Shown one piece after another: positions 12,852 to 25,629 of a stretch of DNA of 64,000 nt. A program made the position numbers and the translations under genes. The notes beneath the pieces were generated by a model. It worked only from the letters and a program-made list of their open reading frames with translations. It was not told the DNA's origin and made no database searches. The number at the start of each line of letters is the position of its first letter. The first letter of the stretch is position 1. The DNA is from Carex sylvatica (lineage: Eukaryota; Streptophyta; Magnoliopsida; Poales; Cyperaceae), in the NCBI GenBank assembly GCA_964058845.1, contig CAXKVR010000043.1, forward strand, positions 558,001 through 622,000, given 5' to 3'.

Positions 12852-14303
12852 CACTAGTGAAAAAACTGAAATTAGGATCGGTTATTTACGCACATTAGGT
12901 TCGGAATTTAACCGATCTTGATCCGGGCGATACTAATACTAAACTAATTTGGATCGGTTAAACAACCGATCCTAAAAGTTTGAATTAGGATCAGTTGTTT
13001 CAAATAACTGATCCTAATAGTACTAATTAGGATCAGTTATTTACGCACATTAGGTTCAGAATTTAATCGATCTTGATCTGGGCGATACTAATACTAAACT
13101 AATCTAGATTGGTTAAACAACCGGTCCTAAAAGTTTGAATTAGGATCAATTGTTTCAAATAACTGATCCTAATAGTACTAATTAGGATCAGTTATTTACG
13201 CACATTAGGTTCAGAATTGAACCGATCTTGATCTGGGCGATACCAATACTAAACTAATCTGGATTGGTTAAACAACTGGTCCTAAAAGTTTGAATTAGGA
13301 TCTGTTGTTTAAAATAACCGATCCTAATAGTACTAATTAGGATCGGTTATTTGAAACAACCGATCTTAATTCCTTTTTTTATGTTGGTTCTGCAAAAAAA
13401 AAAAGAAAAAAAAAAGGATCGGTTGTTTTGTTTCAAACAACCAATCCTAATAGTACTATTAGGATCGGTTATTTTAAACAACCGATCCTAATTCTTTTTT
13501 TTTAATGTTGGTCTGTCATAAAAAATAATTAGGATTGGTTGTTTCAAATAACCGATCCTAATAGTATTAGGATCGGTTATTTGAAACAACCGATCCTAAT
13601 TCTTTTTTTTTTCTTTTTTTTTTCAGAACCAATATTTTGTGAATCCAGATATAATGCATTACATATTATAACAAGAAATTTAAATCCAAAAAATTTAATT
13701 AACAAACATACAAGTGACTGATTTAGCTATTTTTCAATTAACACACATTTATGGAATATACACATTTATGCAATTAATGTAAAGCACAACAATAAAAAAA
13801 TAATTACCTCTTTTGCAATCACATCACTTGAGATTAGAAAAGATCCGAAAAACAAATATAAAGAAAACAATTAGATGGAAAAATATTTTCCAATGAAAAA
13901 TACAAAAAAAAAGTGTTTTAAAAGTATAATAATGAGAAAATTAGATAAAGCTAATACCGTGAAAGTTGATCGGCCAGATGATTAAGTAACTTGAGCGAGA
14001 TGTCCTCAAGACTGTAAAATAATATACAAACACCATTAATTAATTTCTGAAACAATAAAAAAATTAAAAACTGACACAATTGAGCCAGAGGTGCGAGAGG
14101 CTCGGCTTTGAGAGGGAGAGACGGAGACAGAGAGACAGAGAGACACAGAGGTGCATATATTAGGATCGGTTCACTAAAAATATCGATCTAAATAGTTTTT
14201 ATGATTGATTTTTGAAAAAATCGATCCAGGTAGGTATTAGTATCGGTGGTTTAATATAGCCGATCCAGATAGTCCGATCCTAATTTCAATTTTTACACTA
14301 ATG
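12852..14303. mobile_element. Small CACTA element with target duplication CCA
   Basis: The left end is CACTAGTGAAAAAACTGAAA. The right end read inverted is CATTAGTGTAAAAATTGAAA, and both continue TTAGGATCGG. The 3-bp duplication CCA flanks it (12849-12851 and 14304-14306), the size expected for CACTA elements. The interior is packed with GGATCGGTT / AACCGATCC inverted words and has no coding sequence. It lies inside a palindromic element whose halves resume on either side. Confidence 0.88.
12880..13350. repeat. Tandem repeats of about 154 bp inside the CACTA element
   Basis: About three copies are recognisable by TTTGAATTAGGATC near 12981, 13133 and 13290, each with GGGCGATAC and AATACTAAACTAATC. 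A run of shorter inverted GGATCGG units follows to about 13600. Confidence 0.8.
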
Positions 14304-14370
14304 CCACCAGTTTGCAGTCCAATGTACAAGAGAAAATATGCATTGCAATGCACCATAACTAGCCCAACTC

Positions 14371-15604
14371 TCTCTCTCTTTCTACACACACACATATCTG
14401 TCGAATTGATAGCACATATTAATGAAAAAAAATGTTGAGCGTATAATCCGTCATGTTGTAATATATACTATTAGTATCGTGTCAGCACGTTGCAACAATG
14501 ACATATTATAAGAGAACAAAAAAAAATATCATACAAACTAACATATTTTCATAAATAATTTAGATTAAATAAAAAATAATATTTATTAAATAGCATGTAA
14601 ATAACATTTCTTAAATGACATATATATGTTTTTTATTTTTTTTGACATATTTTTATAAAAAAATCTCAAATAAAATGACATATTAAATGACAAATAACAT
14701 TCCTTTATATAAAAAAATAAAAATAAAGGAAAACATGACTAATAATCAATCAATTCAAAAGTTCCTCAAATGATAGAAATAAATCATGGCCAATCAGAAA
14801 GATGATACAATTTACATGTCGAGAGTATATGTGGCGAGTACGTGTCTATATAAATTTAGACTTTTACACGTTAAAATACATAAAAAAAGAGGTATAGAAT
14901 CATAATATTTGATCGGATGGCTGATATTCAATTCGAAATTTCATCTTTTAATCAAGATCATTGACGGATCAGGACATCTACATATATACTTAATATAAGA
15001 ATGGAGATATATATATGGGCAAAATAAGTAATTAAACATGTTTGTAACAGCTGCATGTGTATGCTGAAATATTATATGTTGAATGGAAACTGAAATATAT
15101 AGAAACAAATAAGAAGGTATATATTGAATCACATATAATATCAAGTTGGGGAAACCAGCCAGAATGGCATCTCCTTCAGGGGATAATGCACAGCTCATGC
15201 ACAGATATAATTCCCCACATTGAACTATTTATTATTCTTCAAGTTATTCCTTCATATTTATATTATTTTCTTGTTCTAATTAACTCGAGTGACCTACTAT
15301 AAAATTTCATTGATAACAAAATACAGAAAGGGTTTAGGGATATATATATGCCAGGTGAGAATGAAAGACAATCAATTATTTTCTTGTTTTAACCCATAAC
15401 ATGACATCCCTAATATATCCACATCATGCACCAGCAACCCAGTAATTAAAAATAGGAAATAATTTAAAAATAGGTAATTAAATTAATTTCAAACCCCAAA
15501 TTGCAAAACATCCAACTAAGATCTAGTGAAGCATTGGGACCATCATCTGGTATATAATTCGTTCAATTATATGAGGTAAGACTACAACATCATCACATGC
15601 TGGG

Positions 15605-15651
<47 letters not shown>

Positions 15652-16334
15652 TTATATATGTGTGTGTGTGTGTGTGTGTGGTATACTATATATATACATG
15701 TAATAGAAGCATTACATGTAGGAGATCTGACATCTTTTCTATATATATATCCATATCCATGCCACCTCATTTATTATCAATGCCCATATCCATTGAACTC
15801 GTTCAATTAAGGTAGATATTTAATTTATTGAAGAAAAATAAGGGTCAAGCCCTTATTTGATTGTTACAAGGGCTTATCTGCTGAGTTTGTTCCTCCTTAC
15901 AGCTAATTAGCCCTTGCCACATGCTTCATTCGATTGCCATATATATATAGCCCATCATCATATATATATTGCCACTATACGTTTCAATTAAAGTTATTGT
16001 TTGCTTAATTAAGTTATTGCCATTCCTCTGTCAAAAGAAAAATATATATTTCCTGCATTAATTACATCATCTCAACTGAGTTCTGAATTAATGAAGGACT
16101 TAATTTGGTGTATAATAATTAATCAGGTAATTAAATATAGTTGGTGGATAAACGGGTCGTTATTTCTATAATACATGGCATGCATGGTGGACAAGCTCAA
16201 GATTTTTCATTAATTGAAAGGTTTGCTCATTGCTAATTAACTTGCTATAAGACAACTATATATAGATCTAAAGGGTAATTATATATTTAAAAATGATGGG
16301 TATATTTGGACAAGCTATTTATCAGTGGACAAAA
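14371..16334. other. AT-rich intergenic region with microsatellites
   Basis: (TA)n at 15607-15648 is followed by (TG)n at about 15658-15680. Short open frames there are products of the repeats. Nothing else recognised. Confidence 0.5.
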
Positions 16335-16526
16335 GTACTTGGAGATCAAATTTTATATTTTTTCTGAATTTTTTTACTATTTATTAAGCCACTTTGAAAA
16401 TTGTTGATCCAACGGTGACTTAACAAAATAGTAAAATCAGAAGTCACTGTTGGATCAGCGATTTTCAAAGTGGCTTAATAAATAGTAAAAAGGAGGCTAT
16501 ACATTGCAATGCACCATAGCCTAACT
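16335..16526. mobile_element. Palindromic element fragment
   Basis: Starts within an arm (ACTTGGAGATCAAATTTTA). It has the inverted centre around GATCCAACGGTGAC and ends with the cap CTATACATTGCAATGCACC and ATAGCC. The left cap is missing. Confidence 0.65.
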
Positions 16527-16547
16527 ATATATATATATATAGAGAGA

Positions 16548-16853
16548 GAGGTTGGCTACTATGCTTATATAAGCATATCTCCATATATGCTTATAACTCA
16601 TTTTTGTGTTTTCAATGTCCAAATGGTCGATCTGAATTGTTAGATGTGATCTCTATATTGAAATGTGCTTGGAGACCAAATTTTACATTTTTTTCTGATT
16701 TTTTTTACTATTTATTAAGCCACTTTGAAAATTGTTGATCCAACGGTGGCTTAACAAAACAGTAAAATCAGAAGTCACCATTGGGACAGCGATTTTCAAA
16801 GTGGCTTAATAAATAATAAAAAAGAGGCTATACATTGCAATGCACCATAGCCC

Positions 16854-16857
<4 letters not shown>
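16548..16857. mobile_element. Palindromic element with mismatched caps
   Basis: The left cap is the GAGGTTGGCTACTATGC type. The right cap is the GGCTATGGTGCATTGCAATG type read inverted. The right part is nearly the same as in the neighbouring fragment 16335-16526. The inner arms still pair. Confidence 0.72.
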
Positions 16858-16897
<40 letters not shown>

Positions 16898-16900
<3 letters not shown>

Positions 16901-17320
16901 GTTGGCTACTATGCTTATATAAGCATATCCCACATATGCTTATAACTCATTTTTGTATTTTCAATGTCCAAATGATCGATTTGAACCATTAGATGTGATT
17001 TCTATATTGAAATGTGCTTGGAGACCAAATTTTACATTTTTTTGAATTTTTTTAATATTTATTAAGCCACTTTGAAAATCGCTGATCCAACGGTGGCTTA
17101 ACAAAACAGTAAAATCAGAAGCCACCGTTGGATCAGCTATTTTCAAAGTGGCTTAATAAATAGTAAAACAATTCAGAAAAATGTAAAATTTGGTCTCCAA
17201 GCACATTCAATATAGAGATCACATATAACGATTCAGATCGATCATTTGAATATTGGAAACACAAAAATGAGTTATAAGCATATGTGGAGATATGCTTATA
17301 TAAGCATAGTAGCTAACCTC
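16898..17320. mobile_element. Palindromic element, cap GAGGTTGGCTACTATGC
   Basis: Both caps match (the right end reads GCATAGTAGCTAACCTC). Each holds the perfect small palindrome ATGCTTATATAAGCAT. Arms CTTGGAGACCAAATTTTACA and its inverse flank a centre around GATCCAACGGTGGC. (TA)n lies on the left. Confidence 0.85.
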
Positions 17321-17325
17321 TATAG

Positions 17326-17724
17326 AGATGGACTTGGGTGAGCCATGGCTCACCAAGCGTTTGTACTCCACGTTGTATTTTCATTTTGAAAGTCCAAACG
17401 ATCGATTCGAACCGCTAGATGTGATCTCTATATTGAAATGTGCTTGGAGATCAAATTTTACGTTTTTTGGAAAAAATTTACTATTTATTAAGCATTTTTT
17501 AAAATTGCTGTTTTGCTGTGAACAGTAAAAAACAGTAAAATTTTCTGGACCATCGGATCAGCAATTTAAAAAAATGCTTAATAAATAGTAAACAAATTTT
17601 AAAAAATGTAAAATTTGGTCTCCAAGCACATTTCAATATGGAGAACAAGATGAACGGTTCGGATCGATTGTTTGAATTTTCAAAATGGCTAAAACGAGCC
17701 ATGGCTCATTTTAGCCCAACTCAC
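17326..17724. mobile_element. Palindromic element, cap with TGAGCCATGGCTCA
   Basis: Left GGACTTGGGTGAGCCATGG pairs with right GAGCCATGGCTCATTTTAGC, each holding a perfect GAGCCATGGCTC palindrome. The arms are the common type (GTCCAAACGATCGATTC, CTTGGAGATCAAATTTTACG). Confidence 0.82.
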
Positions 17725-18880
17725 CTATATATATATGACATGTTAGTGCAACAAATTAAATACTTAGAATAATTAAAACAACAAAATTTGTATTCTTTTG
17801 CAGAAATTCTTGCATGGATTGTGATGTCAATTTTCATTATGCGTAATTTTAATATTTCAAAAAAGATATCTATTTATATTCAAAATTAATTTGTTGAGTT
17901 TTACACAAATTATCTTTAAATTTTTTTCCCACATTTTCTGCACATATATATTTAAATTTTATTTCCCTAGTCAAGTCCCGAAAAACAACCCTAATATTGA
18001 AAAAATCTCGGTGCATGCCAGATCTCAACAATTAATACATTCCATACTTCATTAACTTGTCTTCAAATAGAAATTGATTCCATATATATCAGGATGTACC
18101 TGACCTGCATGGTTTCTCAACAGGTATTATCTCCTCAACTGGTACCACAAAGAGGACTCCTTTTTTATGCTAAGTACGTACTGGTTCAGGCTTTCAGCTT
18201 AATTTATTTTAAAAACACTCTAATCACCCTTGACCTGAAAGTGCATGTTTTATTTCTTATACAAGGAACAAAATGGAAGGAAAAAAATAAAATCAAAAAT
18301 CAAGAAGCAGACAGCTTTAAGAGTCGTGCCAATCAGTAATAGACGGTCCAAATTAATACAAACTAAAATTTTATGTTACCTCAGAGAATATGAATTCCAT
18401 ATCGGACGCACGTGATAGCAATGAACACTGGTAAACCACTTATAGACAAAACTTATCACGGAACCACCTCCAAATTCCGATTGAGTTATGATTGGGTTTA
18501 TACTGTTAATTAAAAAATCTGAGTCAAATTTTTAGTATCATTTACAACAACCAGCTGATTCCAAATTGGAAATTAGAATTATGAGAGTGAAACAAGGAGA
18601 GCTAGCTAGGGTTCTTTCAAAAATCAAAATTAGTGTACGTTAATTACCGAAAGAAAAATTTATAATAATAATAATATATAATAAATAAATTAGCTTAATT
18701 ATCAGAAATGAGAGAGAGAGAGAGAGAGAGAGATGAAATAAGATCTCTATGTAGCTAGGTTGATTGCACTGCCTAATTGTACTGTAGTCTAAAACACTAT
18801 TAATTTGAGTCATCACTCTCTCATGCATGCATGCAATCGTATTTCAACAAATTAAAGGAGATGGAGCATATATGTATGTA

Positions 18881-18913
<33 letters not shown>

Positions 18914-20007
18914 TAATTAATACATTGCGCATTTTTACACTACAATGGAGAGCATCTCAGTCACAGCTAGCATGCATGCATGCACCTAATTAATTTATCC
19001 AACATAGAACGTGCGGTGATTCTTCTTACATTTAATTTAAAAACAGAGCTAGCTCTTGTGACTTGAAATTAAGAAAACAACAAACAATTGCAATTGGGAG
19101 GCTGGGATCCTTTACAGCAGGTACAGGTAGTTAACCATTATATATATAGAGACAGGTACTATATATATATATTTTTTCAGAGTAGTGACACAGCCTCTCT
19201 GCCGTATTAATTTCTCCAGAATTTTTTATTTATATATATAAATTCATTAAAAATATAATAATATAAAAAAAATTATGGATACGATACTAAATCAATCAAT
19301 GATTCGGTAATTTTCTTTAGACACTTCTTAATTAAGGACCCAAATCAATTAATTAATTATTCGGTAATTTTCTTTGATGCACTCCTACGTGTGTCCAGCT
19401 GCCATAAGAAATTCTCTCTACCTTTATTTTATTTCAAAAGAAAGCGAATTATTAATTGATCATTAATTTGGTTCCTTTAAAACTGTCTAATTAAATAAAT
19501 TAATCAATTATATATTCGATTTCTTGTATGGGATCGATGAAATTCCCAAACAATACATTCATTTTCCTATATTATTATACATAAATTTCTATAAATAAAA
19601 AATTATTCGTATTCTCCAACTATTTTACTTCTATTTTATTTAGTATCACTGCGCTGGGAACTTAATTATAATTATTATAATTAAATATATTTTAATATTT
19701 TAGGGTGGTAAATTAGTGGATGGCTTTTATAAGAGTAGAAAAATGATTCAAAACTGAAGAAAAATAATTTATTTTAAGACATTAAACTGTAGATCGAATC
19801 GATCAGACAAAGATCATTAATGTTGAATCAAAATTAAAATTATGAACGTAAATCTAAACTCGGTTAATTATATCACACCCGCACAATCAAACCTCTCTGA
19901 ACAACCCGTATTTCAAAGATTTGTCCTTTGACTTCTTCTCTTTATTCTCTCTCTAGATCTCTTCCTCTATCTCTCTTTTCCTCAACTGAAGAGATTCTAA
20001 TTAATTA
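17725..20007. other. AT-rich intergenic region
   Basis: (AG)n at about 18711-18733 and (TA)n at about 18889-18914. No gene or bordered element found. The AATTA target copy of the LTR element closes it. Confidence 0.5.
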
Positions 20008-22079
20008 TGTTGATTATACTATTACTAAAAATAACATTACAAAATATTACTCAAATTACACTAGTACAAAAAACCCCTTCACCGACCCTTGACCACTGAC
20101 TGTTTTAAGCAAAGCATCAGTATTACTCATACTACACTGACTCTTTTATTAAATAACAGTCAGTGTTATAGTTCAACACTGACACTTTGAAAACAGTCAG
20201 TGTTGATTATCAACACTGATGATTTTTTAAAAAACAGTCAGTGTTGGTGTTCAACACTGACTGTTTTCTGAAAAATCGTCAGTGTTAATAATTTAGTGTA
20301 AGAATTCAGTTTAAAACCAATTAATTCAATTTAAAGTATATATGAGATTCATCGTTTAATTTAGTGTGAAAGGTCATCAATTTAAATATTGGATGTGAAA
20401 TCTTAATAAATAATAGAGTTTTGAAGACCAGACTCTATTTTTTTCTAAAAAAAAAAATCCTAGCTAGCAATTAGATATAACTATTCTTTAGCTTGTGATA
20501 ATTTTGGTGAGTCAATAAAAAAATATTTGTGAAGAGTGAAAATTCATTGGTATCTTAAAAATTATTGCTCCAATTAAAAAGTTTAATTTGTCCATTTTTA
20601 TTGAATAAATATGACACGTACCAAATTTAGCCCAATTAATAAAAAAATTAATTTTTCATCGAATAACATTTTTAAACGATTGACTTGTCATTTTTGTGTG
20701 AATTATATCATAACTGTTAGATGTAAGCAAGAACTGTCCTTGAGTAAATGTAAACAAATGCAATGGCCATTGCAAAATATTGTTCATACTTAAAAGTCAA
20801 TTTCTTGATTGCCAAATATCAACAATATACCAAATGTCTGCTTTGAGATGTTGGCTTAAATTATTTTTGTGACTGAAATATCAATTGCATTATACATCAT
20901 ACTGTGTGTGAATACACTTAATTTACAATTATAGTTGCTGAAATATATACCAACTATTTATATTTATCACCCAATAAACATGCATCTCAACACAAAGCAA
21001 CTAAATTTTAATTAGGATGATAAAATTGATTCATACAAAAAATATAGCATGAGACAAATTAAAAAAAAAACAGTCGGTGTAGACAACCAACACTAACTGT
21101 TTTTAAAAAAAAATAGTCGGTGTTGGCAACCAACACTGACTGTTTTTTAAAAAACAGTCGGTGTAGGCAACCAAAAATGAGAAAGCAGCAATTAAATTTA
21201 GAGGGATGTTTGCAAGTTATGATATATTTACGAATCATGATATTTTTAAAAATAAAATAGAATTTTTCTATTGAAATTATATTAAAAAATTATTTTATAT
21301 TTCATAATGAACAAAATTCTAATCCGATAAGATATATAAAAAAATCTCAAAAAATAAAAAAAAAAAAATTGGTTTTTTTTCTTATCTTTTTTTTTTAATT
21401 TGTTTTCCTTTATATAGAATTAATTTAGACATTCAAAATTAATTTATTTAAATCTAATTGTATCTAAGAAAATTATATGTTAATGTATAATATTTTGCTA
21501 ACAATGTGATGAAAAAATTAATACGTTTTCAGAGAACAAATCACCAAGTATCCAGAGAGGGGATAGGTTTCAATTTTAGAAAAATCACCTATTATCCAGA
21601 GAACAAGTAACTCTTTGTATCACATTTGCACATATTGAAAGAGAAAATAATAATTAAATTCTATAAAATCAACAATTATAAGTATGATTTGTCCATGAAA
21701 GCTGTAAAAAGTTTGAAAATATTTTGTTTTCCATATTATTTGTTATATAAATTAGATTTACATATGTACAAATTCAACATAAATAAGCTAATATTGAATG
21801 TCCAAACTAATTTATCAAAAATTTTACTTATCCCATAAACTTTTGCAAAAAAATATATCTCTTAAATAAAATTCAATCTATATAATATAATTCTATATAC
21901 ACAAATTATTTTGTAAAAATCACCGACGGTTTTTAAAAAAATAGTCAGTGTTGGTGTTCAAGATTGACTGTTTTTTAAAAAATCGTCAGTGTTGATAATC
22001 AATACTGACTGTGTTGGTGTTCAACACTTACTGTTTTGGAAAAACCGTCAGTGATTTTTTTTTTTTGCCGCTGAAATTT

Positions 22080-23523
22080 TCGTTCCTGAATTTATATCTT
22101 TCGATTTTAGCCACGAAGAACTTCATTTCCCCTTCTAAATTTCATTTCCCTCTTATAAACCCTCTCCGTCTCTCTCGCTCTCTTCAGACCTTCTAGCCGC
22201 CAGACCCGACCCATCTCTCTCACTCTCTTCACACCTTCTAGCCGCCAGACCTCACCCTTTTCGCCCAGCCCTAAATCCTCTCCGCACCATCCCTCCTCAT
22301 CTCTCTCTCGCTCTCTCGCATCAGATCGGCACCATCTCTCTCTCGCATCAGATCGTCACTGTTTTGATTCCGATCGACTCTCGTCAATGGCTAATTGGAG
22401 CAATTTCGGGTAAGAAATAGCAGTTTTGGTATTCTGACAGCCTATTTTGTGAATTTTGTACAGGCCAATCTACAAGGCCTAAATTTGTGTTCTTGATGTC
22501 TAAATTCTCAGGAGAGTGTAAGATTTGACCCTAGAAAATTTCCAATTTTTCTGAGACTTCTAGCTATGTCATATATTTGATTTTGTGAGAGGCAGTCCGT
22601 GTACCAGCCTGGTACAGTACCAGTTTTTGGTCTTTTAACTTGCCTGTCTTGTGATTTTTGTACAGGACAGCCCATAAGTCCAAATTTCTTGTTATTTATA
22701 CCAAAATTCTCAGGAGGATGTAACCTATATCCTTGATTTATTTCATATTTTTTCTGTATATTTGAGCTATGCTTTCTAATAAATTTTATAAGAGGAGAGT
22801 TTCAGCCCAATACCAGTTTTTATTTGCTGACGACCTTTTTTGTAAAAATTGTACAGGGCAGACTACAATTCTGATTTGGGTGTTCTTGGTACCAAAATTT
22901 CCACGAAAGCACAATCTATATTCTCGAAAAGTTTCAAAAAATTAGAAGACTTAATCTATTTTTAATTTGTAATTTTATAAATGGCATATTCTGGGACAGC
23001 AAGGTTATTTATCAGTATTTTTTACCTTTTAGAGTTAGAACTTTGAAATGTTGTAATAAATTTCAGAAAAATCCAAATGACATGAGGTTTGTTAATCCAC
23101 ATGAACAGTTATGCAATAGCATATCCGGAGAAGTTTGAAGGTGACAAAGGAGAAAAATTGATGCAGGTTATCTAGTTATCTTCTTATTCATGAATACTGT
23201 CATTAAATCAATTTCAAGTTTTTAACTCTTTCTGCTCTATTATATATGTATTTCAGCTAGCCAAGCTCTCTTGAGAAGACATGAGAACGATAAATAATGT
23301 TAGACACTTGGGAGGATTCAATAAAAAAAAGACACCAGGAGGTGCTTTCTCTCTTAAATTTGATGTTCACAAGATATATTGGCCTAATATGTTATTATGT
23401 TTGCAATTAAATTACCAATTGTGGCGGTTCTATCCACTTGTCGAGGTACTAATTATTTTGCATCATACTACCTTAGGAAGACATATTAGACTTTTGAGTT
23501 TTTTTGAGGTTGATAAGTGTTAG
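22080..23523 (+). pseudogene. Gene-like cargo inside the CACTA element (3 exons, broken)
   Basis: A CT-rich, leader-like stretch (22110-22386) is followed by an ATG at 22387. Exons 22387-22409, 23109-23166 and one from 23257 can be joined with GT..AG borders and matching phase. The first two encode MANWSNFGYAIAYPEKFEGD and a few more residues. Exon 3 continues LAKLS, meets a TGA at 23272-23274, then stays open to 23523 (RTINNVRHLGGFNKKK). I do not recognise the product. It could be the element's own accessory gene or a captured piece of a host gene. The base composition of the leader differs sharply from its surroundings. Confidence 0.45.
22421..23000. repeat. Three diverged tandem copies of about 195 bp in the cargo intron
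   Basis: Copies are marked by TTTTGTACAGG-type words near 22455, 22656 and 22848, each followed by an ACAAGGCC/CATAAGTCC-like word and by CAAAATTCTCAGGAG or similar. The three are clearly related but diverged. Confidence 0.7.
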
Positions 23524-25629
23524 AGAAGTTAAAGAGTTAAACTTCAGTTAGAAAAGGAGTTGGTGCTTCGACTTAGTGCAGGAAACTAATTTTGTTACTT
23601 TTAAATGACTTCTATGGTAGAATAAAACTCCAAATAGATTGTTTAAGCTATACGCCGAGAGATTATCTACTGTTTCATGTGTCTAAGGTTGGTTAGATAC
23701 TCCCTGCAAATATATTAAAGTATTATTAACTATCCAACATGTAGATGTAATTGGTTACGAAAGTCTTTCTAACCCTGAGTATCGTATGAATTTAAATAAG
23801 AGAACTATACTCTTATTTAAGCAATGGAACTTTACTTGGAGCCTCGTTATACTGAATATGTCTCTACGAGATGGTAAGTTCATTATTTTTGTTCACTAAA
23901 TGCTTTAAGGTTTGACCCTTGAAATTCTACTGGTACCTCAAAAACCCCAAATGACCTTCTGTGACATATCAGGCAGTGCAGGCTGATCAGAATTCCAAAC
24001 AAAAACTCCACATGAACAGTCAGATAGAGGACTCAAAAACACACACTTTAGATCTAATTTTACATTCATAGCATTTTTCTATGATTTACTAGCTATTTTT
24101 AAAGTTTCCTTTCTGAATCTCCAAAAAAATGTTGTTTTCTGCATCTTTTACCAATCTGCCCCTGCATTCAAGCATCTGTTAAAAATAGTTAAAAAATTAC
24201 AAAAATCCTGAAACTTGGTAAGCATGTAGTTTAGACTTTTCTTTACATTTCTATAAAAAGAACAAAAAATTTGGCTTTGTAGATTGTCCATAATGAATTT
24301 TTAAAGATTGGCTGATAGCAGCTAAACTCAGATCTGGGTTGGTTTTCTTTCCATTGACCTATCTCGATCTTCTCTTCCTACTTTAGATTTTTTTTTTTTT
24401 CAATTGCTAAAACAATATTGCTTATGTTTATAATTTTTCTTAATGGGTGAGCTTGCATTAATTTGAGAATAATTTGTAGAGCGAGTTTGCATGGAGTGAA
24501 TACATTTCTACGGTATATTGTCATACTACCCTCTTGTCATACACTTTATCATTGTGATATTAAATTTAATGGCATGGATTCTAATTTTCACTAATTGCTA
24601 TCCGTAGGTTGTACTAGGTGAAGTGGCAATGTGAGATTGATTACGTTGAATAGGCCTCGTCAATTGATGTCACATCTTCTCGGGTAGTACTATCTTTTAT
24701 ATTAGTTATAGGTTGCAAGAAAGAGAAGCATTTTCTATTTAAGTCAAGTAAATAGATTTTTGATGGCAATTAACTTGGATAATTTGGTGTCTTTTGTGTG
24801 TTTTATGAATATATGGCATGTAATTTGGATAATTTTGAATGGTAATTAACTTATTTGGTGTCTTTTGTTTGTGATTGTGGCATATTAATTTTTTAACGTC
24901 AATAAATGTTAAATAGTAATATATGGCTAGCAAAAATATGGAGGCTAGCCCAAATATAAACAGAACCATGCCGAAATTTTTATATCAATACTGACGGTTA
25001 TAGAGCAAACAATGACTATTTTTAATATCTATACTGACGTTTTTAACATCAACACCGACTATTTTTAAAACACCACTGTTGGTACTCAACACTGACTCTT
25101 TTTCAAAAACAGTTAGTGTTGGCACTCAACACTGACTGTTTTCAAAATAGTCAGTGTTGAATACCAACACTGACGCTTTAAAAACAGTCAGTGTTGGTTT
25201 CAACACTGACTGTTTTTAAAGAGTCAGTAAAAGGTCACCTTCATTGGCGCCGACTTTACTGACGTCACTGTAACAGTCAGTATAGGGGTATTTGAACAGT
25301 CAGTGAAGGAGTTTTTTGTACTAGTGAAACAGTCACACTATACCGACTACTAAACATACTACAACTATCCTAAAACTTAATCACTACATCTTGACTCAAG
25401 AGAGAATTACTCCATAGAACTTGTCTTCAAACATTTATCATGCTCTCCTATTTATACTTACTCCATAAGAACTAAGAAAACATCTAGACCTAAGATATTT
25501 TTGACTTCCTCTAGAGATTTCTACATCCTCCACTACAAGATATTTTATGTAGTAGTTTCTACACAATTCTTGATATCTTCATGGAAATTAATTATGGGCT
25601 TGGACCTTAATTTGGTGCTGACTTCAACA

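Larger units (their letters stand above)
12499..14370. mobile_element. Palindromic element, cap GAGTTGGGCTATGGTGCA, split by the CACTA element
   Basis: The left part is 12499-12851 and the right part 14304-14370, ending CACCATAACTAGCCCAACTC. Removing 12852-14303 and one CCA restores a palindrome with the common arm. The (TA)n and (CT)n runs at the borders are as for its relatives. Confidence 0.78.
20059..25326. mobile_element. CACTA transposon, 5268 bp, inserted in the left LTR
   Basis: The ends are CACTAGTACAAAAAAC on the left and its inverted copy on the right, continuing into C(C/T)CCTTCAC. Many subterminal repeats of the form CAGTCAGTGTTGG occur in both orientations at about 20095-20290, 21070-21170, 21920-22050 and 24985-25310, as in En/Spm-type elements where transposase binds. 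No recognisable TNP2-type transposase remains, so it is probably non-autonomous. Against the two intact LTRs, the most economical target duplication is AAA, which leaves three extra bases TTA at the left end. The interior holds a gene-like block (22080-23523). Confidence 0.9.

Noticed and set aside
12860..13620. CRISPR-like regularly spaced repeats
   Set aside because: The units are contiguous, inverted and without unique spacers. They are internal repeats of a CACTA element in a plant genome.
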